Positions 24,244-29,327 of a DNA stretch of 29,327 bases are shown here, in pieces. Below the pieces are notes generated by a model, which did no database searches, was not told where the DNA came from, and was given only the letters and a program-made list of their open reading frames with translations. A program made the position numbers and the translations under genes. Positions within the stretch are counted from its first letter, which is position 1; each line of letters starts with the position of its first letter. Origin of the DNA: JAOABP01 sp964590395 (GTDB lineage: Bacteria > Hydrothermota > Tepidihabitantia > Tepidihabitantales > Tepidihabitantaceae); NCBI GenBank assembly GCA_964590395.1, contig CAZPVT010000023.1, positions 1 through 29,327 of the forward strand, in the 5' to 3' direction.

Positions 24244-25356
24244 CTAACCGCTGGAATCTGGTTTTACCAACTGTGGCTTTACCCTGGCACCATCGGTAAG
24301 TTTACTCAGCACCTTATAAGGTCCAATTATCACCTCATCACCCGGACTTAAACCCTCAACGATCTCTATTTCGGTATCCGAGGCAACACCGGTCCGGACC
24401 GGCACGAGAACCGCTCGGCCATTTTTAACACAGAATACGGTCTCTGTCTCCCGATTTTTCACCTTACGTCTACCAACCCCCTGAATTGGCACCACCAGCA
24501 CCGAATCCAGCCGGGCAGTAGTTATCTCTACCTGCAAGTTCATACCGGGCCTAAGTGCCGGCGCGGTGCTATCCAGAGTGATCTCCACCTGAAAATTGGT
24601 GGCACTCTGTTCCGCGGTAACTAACTTCTGAACCGGCATATAACCAACTCGCGTAACTCTACCGCTAAAGGTTGTGTCCAGCAGGGCATCAACTGTTACA
24701 GTTGCCGCCTGTCCTATCTTTACCGACACCACATCGGTCTCATCAACCTCAACCACCGCCTGCATCCGGGAAAGATCAGCAATAACCAGCATGACCGTGC
24801 CCGGGTTATTCATTGTGCCAACCAGCACCGTTTCTCCCTCTTTAATGTTTAACTGGGTTACCGTCCCGCTGATCGGTGCGCAGATAACCGTCTTATCAAA
24901 CTGGTCCTGTGCCTGCTCTAACTGTGCCCTGGTAACCTCATATGCGGCCAGCGATGCCTCATACTGCTCAGGTGCGATAAGCCCCCGCGCAAAAAGCGTC
25001 TCATTGCGGATATGCTTTGCCTGGGTTTGTTCAAACTGAGCACGGGCAAGCGCCAGCTGAGCAGCGTAACTGGTGCGATCCAGTTCCAGAAGGGTATCAC
25101 CCTTTCGCACCCGCTCACCCTCCTGAATCCGGACCCTTTTCACCACCCCCATCACCTGCGCCTGCAGATTAACCTGGGACTCCGCACGCAGTTTGCCACT
25201 ACCGCTGACTTTGGAGATTATCGCTCCATACCCGACACGCCGGGTATCGCAACTAACTCCGCCCTCATCGCGGGAACGGTTAAGGATGATAAACAGCACC
25301 AGCAGGACAACCGCTCCCAGAACAATCAACAGGGTGCGCACTCCCTTTTTCTTCAA
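24244..25356 (-). CDS. HlyD/MacA-like periplasmic adaptor
   Basis: 370 residues: N-terminal anchor (about 7-26), barrel-sandwich lipoyl-like halves with GVVKRVRIQEGERVRKGDTLL and APISGTVTQLNIKEGE, a helical hairpin between them (about 115-160), then beta-barrel and membrane-proximal domains. This is the adaptor linking a MacB pump to a TolC channel. The start is taken as TTG (25354-25356), 1 bp after the TolC stop, because AGAGGAGG lies at the right distance; a longer frame from an ATG at 25386 would overlap the TolC gene. The downstream gene begins 4 bp later. Confidence 0.9.
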   Translation of the reverse strand: MKKKGVRTLLIVLGAVVLLVLFIILNRSRDEGGVSCDTRRVGYGAIISKVSGSGKLRAESQVNLQAQVMGVVKRVRIQEGERVRKGDTLLELDRTSYAAQLALARAQFEQTQAKHIRNETLFARGLIAPEQYEASLAAYEVTRAQLEQAQDQFDKTVICAPISGTVTQLNIKEGETVLVGTMNNPGTVMLVIADLSRMQAVVEVDETDVVSVKIGQAATVTVDALLDTTFSGRVTRVGYMPVQKLVTAEQSATNFQVEITLDSTAPALRPGMNLQVEITTARLDSVLVVPIQGVGRRKVKNRETETVFCVKNGRAVLVPVRTGVASDTEIEIVEGLSPGDEVIIGPYKVLSKLTDGARVKPQLVKPDSSG

Positions 25357-25357
25357 C

Positions 25358-26662
25358 TTACCTCCTCTCACCACGCTCCTTGCCAACCAATCCTAAAAGA
25401 TAGGCAATCTGTGCCGACTGAATAAAGGTATCACAAAGCGCGGACAGGTAATCGCTCTCTGCCCGGGCAAGTTCGGCCTCAATCTCCAGCAGTTCGGATT
25501 GCGCAATACTGCCCAGTTGATACCGGGTTAAAGCAAGTTGATAAAGCTCCTGGTTAAGGCTGAGATTTTCCTTTGCCTGATGATAACGTCTCAGCGCCTC
25601 CTCATACTCTAAAATGGCATTCTGGGCAGTAACATACAACTCCAACTTTGCTCGGGTAAACTCTGCACGGGAACGGCGTGAGGCATTAATTGCACCACCA
25701 AGATTCAGAATAAAACCCTTAACATCCGCAATCGGTAGTGAAAAACTCCAACCACTGGTTCGCACCATTTGCTCCTTACCGCTCTGCCAGTTTGCAGGTA
25801 GGGTTGAGTCCGAATACTGAGCAGACTGGTAAAAACTGACCGAAGGCAGGAACCGCAGAAACGCCGCAACCAGACTGACCATCGCCTGATTTTTTACCCT
25901 GTCAGCTAACTGTAATCCGGGGTTAAACTCCATAATCCGGGCAAGCACCTCCTCACTGTCAAACTCTGGTATAGTTGCCGGCTCCTTAATTTCATCAGCC
26001 GGCATCACCGCTTTATTCGGATTGATACCGGCAAGCGCGCACAGACCGACCCGCGCGGTTTTCAGGGTCTTCTCAGCGTTGAGAAGACCAAGTTGTGCTC
26101 GGGAAAAAAAAGCTTTTGCCCTTAACCACTCAAATTCTGGGACCTGACCGAGTTGGAATCGCTCCTGGGCAACCCGGTGATTCTGCTCTGCCTGCTCAAC
26201 CCCCTTTACCGCTGCAGTGTAAAGCAACCGGGCGCGCACTAAATTAAAATAGGCGCTGGTAACATCATAAACCAGCCGTGCGGTCCTCTCCCGTGCGGAC
26301 AGCGAGTAATATGAAGCACTGATAATACCATTCACCAGCGCCTTAAATAGATAAGGATCAAATACCGGCTGGTTTATACTCCAGTTGACATTATAACTGG
26401 TCCCCAACTCTGTCTCCTGCTTACTGAAACTAAGCCCCGGAGTTGGCAAAAGAGCCGCCACACCCTCGCCTGCGCTCAACACCGCCTGCCAGCGATCAGC
26501 CCCAGCCTCCTTAGCCAAAGGACTTCTCTTCAGTGCCATCTCAAGCGTCTGATTCAGGGTGAGATAAACCGTATCTGTGCCTGCGTTAACCACCCCAAAA
26601 CCACCACCCGCTACCGCAAACAGCAAAAAGAACCTAAAAAAGATCCCGTAACCCCTATTCAT
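25358..26662 (-). CDS. TolC-family outer membrane efflux protein
   Basis: 434 residues with a signal peptide (MNRGYGIFFRFFLLFAVAG...), then two outer-membrane-efflux repeats of long helices (about 40-230 and 240-425) rich in Leu/Gln/Ala, with the typical TLNQTLEMALKRSP opening. It should form the trimeric exit duct for the MacAB-like pump encoded by the next three genes. An open frame continues upstream to 26854 through repeat R4 but carries no signal peptide; ATG 26662, with GGTGGAGAG before it, is the credible start. Confidence 0.92.
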   Translation of the reverse strand: MNRGYGIFFRFFLLFAVAGGGFGVVNAGTDTVYLTLNQTLEMALKRSPLAKEAGADRWQAVLSAGEGVAALLPTPGLSFSKQETELGTSYNVNWSINQPVFDPYLFKALVNGIISASYYSLSARERTARLVYDVTSAYFNLVRARLLYTAAVKGVEQAEQNHRVAQERFQLGQVPEFEWLRAKAFFSRAQLGLLNAEKTLKTARVGLCALAGINPNKAVMPADEIKEPATIPEFDSEEVLARIMEFNPGLQLADRVKNQAMVSLVAAFLRFLPSVSFYQSAQYSDSTLPANWQSGKEQMVRTSGWSFSLPIADVKGFILNLGGAINASRRSRAEFTRAKLELYVTAQNAILEYEEALRRYHQAKENLSLNQELYQLALTRYQLGSIAQSELLEIEAELARAESDYLSALCDTFIQSAQIAYLLGLVGKERGERR

Positions 26663-26694
26663 TACTCTCCACCTTCTCCTTAATCCTAATCTAC

Positions 26695-26836
26695 CATTGC
26701 GAGCAGTCCTTTTTCTGTCATTGCGAGTCCGCCCCCTTTTTGTCATTGCGAGGAGCGAAGCGACGAAGCAATCCCAAAGCGTAAAACACCGGACTACCCG
26801 CAAAGAGATTCCTTCGCCCTTCGGGCTCGGAATGAC
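26695..26836 (+). repeat. Dispersed palindromic repeat, copy R4
   Basis: Three ATTGCGAG copies 24-25 bp apart (26696, 26720, 26745) precede a complete element: left arm GTCATTGCGAG...GAAGCAATC, linker with AGCGTAAAACACCGGACTAC, right arm GAGATTCC...GGAATGAC. The right arm's inner stem is GCCC-TTC-GGGC, against GCCGG-ACAAG-CCGGC in copy R5, with the outer ATTCC/GGAAT kept. It fills the gap between the Yip1 and TolC genes (both minus strand). Confidence 0.9.
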
Positions 26837-26881
26837 GAAAAGAGCGGAAGTCATTACCTTCTTGCCTCTCTTTACCCATCA

Positions 26882-27640
26882 CTACTGGCTAAGGGTAAGC
26901 CCGCCAGAAATCGTTACCATTCCCGCAAGGAACAAAAGGTAAACCAGCCATACTCCGAAAACCACCCCGAGGCTCCTGCCCAAACGCAGATTAAACACCA
27001 CCCGCATTCCCATCGCCACCAATAACAACTCCCAGACCGTAAACAGGCCCACCCCGGAAAGCAATCCCCTCAAAAAAAGCGGACCAGTGGGCAACAGGAT
27101 GCCAAGACTGGTGTCAACAACCAGTTTACCGGTTGCAAACATCAAAATCGCGTGAAAAACCGCGCTCGCAATACGGATGAGCGCGGCATTACTGGTGATT
27201 GCCAGCATCCTGCCATAACTGGTGCTACTGCCTAGCAATGGCAAAAACAGATTCAAAATTGCGGTAAAAACTATCAGCAGTAAAAAAGACCAGACCAGTG
27301 CAGGCAGACTCCGCACCAGAAACCGGCTTAACAAACTAATCTTTGACGCCCGCTGGTAAAACTCAACCTCCTTTTCCAGTGTGCTCTCCATCCTCTTCAG
27401 TGCACTCTCCTGCTGATCTGAAGGCATCCTGCCTTTTGCCACCTGCTCTTCAATAAACTCCCGGGCGCGGGCACTACGGGCTTCGGTAAAATTGATGAGT
27501 ATCTGCTTTGGCAGTAGTGTGCTGGCTACGGTACCGATGAGCAATGGCAGTACCAAAGCCAAAATCAGTGCCATAATCGCCTCTGGCTTACCACCCAACT
27601 CCTGAAAACGCTCCTTCGGTGCAAAGAAAATCTTAAACAT
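26882..27640 (-). CDS. Yip1-family membrane protein
   Basis: 252 residues with about five membrane helices and a soluble coiled segment (about 55-95: ARSARAREFIEEQ..., ESALKRMESTLEKEVEF) between helix 1 and helix 2. The start MFKIFFAPKERFQELGGKPEAIMALILAL is typical of bacterial Yip1/YIF1-domain proteins, whose function is unknown. It begins 2 bp after the PQQ protein stop (AGGTAAGTATG), so the two are co-transcribed and probably coupled. Confidence 0.8.
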   Translation of the reverse strand: MFKIFFAPKERFQELGGKPEAIMALILALVLPLLIGTVASTLLPKQILINFTEARSARAREFIEEQVAKGRMPSDQQESALKRMESTLEKEVEFYQRASKISLLSRFLVRSLPALVWSFLLLIVFTAILNLFLPLLGSSTSYGRMLAITSNAALIRIASAVFHAILMFATGKLVVDTSLGILLPTGPLFLRGLLSGVGLFTVWELLLVAMGMRVVFNLRLGRSLGVVFGVWLVYLLFLAGMVTISGGLTLSQ

Positions 27641-27642
27641 AC

Positions 27643-29028
27643 TTACCTGCCTTTTCCTGCTTTTATCCTGCCAGTATGCTGGGCATTAACGCGGAACTGG
27701 GGCCACAAAGTATTTGCCGGCGGCGCATCACCTTCCAGCGCATAAATTCCACCATCCCAGGAACCAACATAAACCGTGCCGTCCGGCCCGATTGTTGGCG
27801 CAGATGTAAAGTAAAGCTCCTTCTCCTCAACCGCGATTTGATAACTGAAGAAAAGCCTGCCCGCACTGGTCAACGCATACAGCACACCATCATCTGACAC
27901 CACATAAACCGCACCCTTCTCACTCACCGCTGGCGTCGCACAAATCACATCACCCGCCTCATAAACAACCTGCCAACGACCCGCGGTAAAATCATAAGCA
28001 CAAAGATAATCACCATCTGTGCCAAGATAGACATGACTGTCCGGAGCGAAAACCGCCTCGGTCCGGACCTCATCACCCTCTGGCACCGGTGAACGCCACC
28101 GCATTCTACCATCCGGTCCTAAACAGTACAGGTTACCATCAAAATTACCCACATAAACCAGCCGGTTATGGTCAACAACCGGCGCCGCAAAAAAGTAGGA
28201 CCCCTCGGGTGTGCCAAAAGCCCAGCGCCGCTTACCCCGGGGAGTAAACGAATAGACCGAATCTGCTGAAACATACAGATTTCCATCCGGTCCGATAGTC
28301 GGTGCCGAAGATGCCTCATCACCTAACTTCACCTGCCAGCGAACCCTTCCCTTAGGATCAACACTGACCAGCCTGCCCTGATCCGTAACCAGATAGATAT
28401 TGCGGTCCTTCCCGATTGCCACCGGTGTCCACAGTTCATCCCCGATCTTAACCGACCACTTCAGATTACCCAGTGTATCAAGACAGTATAACCAGGAATC
28501 AAGCGCCGGCACATAAACCAATCCGGCATCAACCGTTGCTCCGGCATAAATTGCCCCACGCGCGCTAAAACTCCAGCGCAACTCACCTGCCGGTGAAAAA
28601 GAATACAATGTCCCTGACTCATCACCAACATAGACATTACCATTATTATCCAGCGCGGGTGAAGCGACCACCGGCTCCAGTGTCGGTGAAAACCATTTCA
28701 AAAGTGACGGTACCACGGTAACCGAACAGGGCTTACTCCACTCCGAAACTGCGCCACTACCATCACCCACCATCACCCGGATTATGTAAACCCCGGGCTT
28801 CTGATACTGATGCGTGCGGTAGATCTCCCACTGAAAAAAGCCCGGCTCACCCCAGTCCATTGAATCCCCATCACCCCAGTCAATCCGGTAACGCAAAGGT
28901 GGCTGAGTGCCCTTAGGCGGAAAGATGGTTAACTCCAGAGCCTGGCTGGTATCAACTTTAAGTGGATAGACAAACGAATCTGGTGGTGCGATACTTAATA
29001 GCAATAGGCTAAATATTGAATAAATCAT
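27643..29028 (-). CDS. Secreted PKD-like plus PQQ beta-propeller protein (BamB-like)
   Basis: 461 residues. A short signal peptide (about 1-18) is followed by a PKD-like beta sandwich (about 25-107, DWGDGDSMDWGEPG and YQKPGVYIIRVMVGDG) and a propeller of about eight PQQ-type blades (about 108-461), each with a pattern like DGNLYVS...VYSFTPRGKRRW. It closes with the signature WPQFRVNAQHTG. BamB-like folds act as scaffolds; there is no sign that PQQ is bound. Its promoter is near-consensus and leaderless. The Yip1-like gene follows in the same operon. Confidence 0.88.
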   Translation of the reverse strand: MIYSIFSLLLLSIAPPDSFVYPLKVDTSQALELTIFPPKGTQPPLRYRIDWGDGDSMDWGEPGFFQWEIYRTHQYQKPGVYIIRVMVGDGSGAVSEWSKPCSVTVVPSLLKWFSPTLEPVVASPALDNNGNVYVGDESGTLYSFSPAGELRWSFSARGAIYAGATVDAGLVYVPALDSWLYCLDTLGNLKWSVKIGDELWTPVAIGKDRNIYLVTDQGRLVSVDPKGRVRWQVKLGDEASSAPTIGPDGNLYVSADSVYSFTPRGKRRWAFGTPEGSYFFAAPVVDHNRLVYVGNFDGNLYCLGPDGRMRWRSPVPEGDEVRTEAVFAPDSHVYLGTDGDYLCAYDFTAGRWQVVYEAGDVICATPAVSEKGAVYVVSDDGVLYALTSAGRLFFSYQIAVEEKELYFTSAPTIGPDGTVYVGSWDGGIYALEGDAPPANTLWPQFRVNAQHTGRIKAGKGR

Positions 29029-29034
29029 AAATCA

Positions 29035-29063
29035 ATCTTAAACCCTAACCATTAGATTGTCAA
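29035..29063 (-). promoter_or_regulatory. Probable leaderless promoter of the PQQ-Yip1 operon
   Basis: On the minus strand, TTGACA (complement of 29058-29063), 17 bp, then TAAGAT (complement of 29035-29040). The ATG begins 6 bases after the -10 box and has no ribosome binding site, so the message should start at or next to the start codon. Confidence 0.6.
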
Positions 29064-29121
29064 ACCTGTCATTCTGCCCTACCTTGCCTTTTTCCGTTAT
29101 TACCAGGGCGTTATTTTATTT

Positions 29122-29220
29122 GTCATTGCGAGGAGCGAAGCGACGAAGCAATCTACAAGCGATAATGCCCGGACCACCTGCAAAGAGATTCCTTCGCCGG
29201 ACAAGCCGGCTCGGAATGAC
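29122..29220 (+). repeat. Dispersed palindromic repeat, copy R5 (type copy)
   Basis: The cleanest copy, 99 bp: left arm GTCATTGCGAG...GAAGCAATC (29122-29153), linker TACAAGCGATAATGCCCGG... (to about 29184), right arm GAGATTCCTTCGCCGG...CTCGGAATGAC (29184-29220). The ends are inverted (GTCATT.C / G.AATGAC). Each arm is also a hairpin: ATTGC/GCAAT outer stem on the left; ATTCC/GGAAT outer and GCCGG/CCGGC inner stems on the right. Confidence 0.9.
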
Positions 29221-29233
29221 AAGAAAAGGAAAG

Positions 29234-29327
29234 TCAGCGCGCTCCACTCTCAAAATACTGCCGTGCCCGTTCCGCATCCCTTTTTATCTGCTCACCCAGA
29301 CTCCGCGCATCCGGAAACCTCTGCTCC
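29234..29327 (-). CDS. ribF: C-terminus of a probable bifunctional riboflavin kinase/FMN adenylyltransferase (RibF), partial
   Basis: Reading the minus strand from the window edge gives EQRFPDARSLGEQIKRDAER, then ARQYFESGAR and a stop at 29234-29236. The KRDAERAR pattern after a short (E/K)(Q/K)RFP-type segment is typical of the last residues of RibF riboflavin kinase domains. The rest of the gene lies beyond the window, so the call rests on about 30 residues. Confidence 0.55.
   Translation of the reverse strand, partial: EQRFPDARSLGEQIKRDAERARQYFESGAR

Noticed and set aside
26696..26752. Possible short CRISPR-like array of three ATTGCGAG units
   Set aside because: The units are only 8 bases and they are parts of the dispersed palindromic repeat; spacers are related, and no cas gene is in the window.
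26663..26854. A longer TolC protein beginning at 26854
   Set aside because: The extra 64 residues translate repeat R4 and push the signal peptide inside the protein; ATG 26662 has a ribosome binding site and gives a normal signal peptide.

Overview
The window is a gene-dense stretch of a bacterial chromosome, about 50% GC by eye. It carries housekeeping and envelope genes plus one dispersed family of short palindromic repeats. The diderm features are a TolC-type outer-membrane factor with a MacAB-like ABC exporter, a type II/IV pseudopilin, a BamB-like PQQ propeller, and a secreted subtilase with a FlgD-type Ig tail of the kind used as a sorting domain. Together with the gene order, these suggest an uncultured lineage near candidate phylum WOR-3 (Stahlbacteria) or the FCB side of the tree. 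This placement is inferred from protein style and was not tested by a search.

Layout. 1-3.5 kb: a repeat cluster, then a secreted subtilisin-like protease ending in a strong terminator. 3.5-4.5 kb: a RimI-like acetyltransferase convergent with a nitroreductase, the two sharing TTAA stop codons. 4.6-7.6 kb: an M24 aminopeptidase - efp - biotin-carboxylase-like operon. The last gene keeps the fold but has lost the ATP-grasp glycine loop and most catalytic residues. 7.6-8.45 kb: a single, apparently highly expressed pseudopilin with a consensus promoter, a short upstream ORF and a strong terminator. 8.5-11.4 kb: an ABC ATPase - permease - TPR membrane protein operon followed by a glutaredoxin-like gene. 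11.4-12.8 kb: two minus-strand membrane-protein genes (DUF5362-like and PrsW-like). 12.9-15.4 kb: rpsO-pnp. 15.5-22.3 kb: a tightly packed six-gene operon of M16 peptidase, aminotransferase, GT4 glycosyltransferase, MFS transporter, M29 aminopeptidase and GAF/fRMsr-like protein. 22.3-26.7 kb, minus strand: TolC - MacA - MacB ATPase - MacB permease. 26.9-29.0 kb, minus strand: a PQQ/PKD protein and a Yip1-family protein. Right edge: the C-terminus of a probable RibF on the minus strand.

The most interesting signals are these. (1) A hairpin-pair repeat (five loci) whose arms show compensatory changes; one copy is inserted in frame in the aminotransferase and another supplies the likely start codon of the M16 peptidase. 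(2) Recurrent promoters placed so close to the start codon that the mRNAs should be leaderless. (3) A probable biotin carboxylase pseudoenzyme beside efp. (4) A hydrophobic 29-residue upstream ORF that reads through the pilin ribosome binding site. (5) An EF-P whose modified-lysine loop is replaced by a Gln/Arg loop. (6) A perfect inverted repeat bracketing the DUF5362 promoter. I found no mobile-element transposase, CRISPR array, tRNA or rRNA. No stretch over 300 bases lacks a gene.
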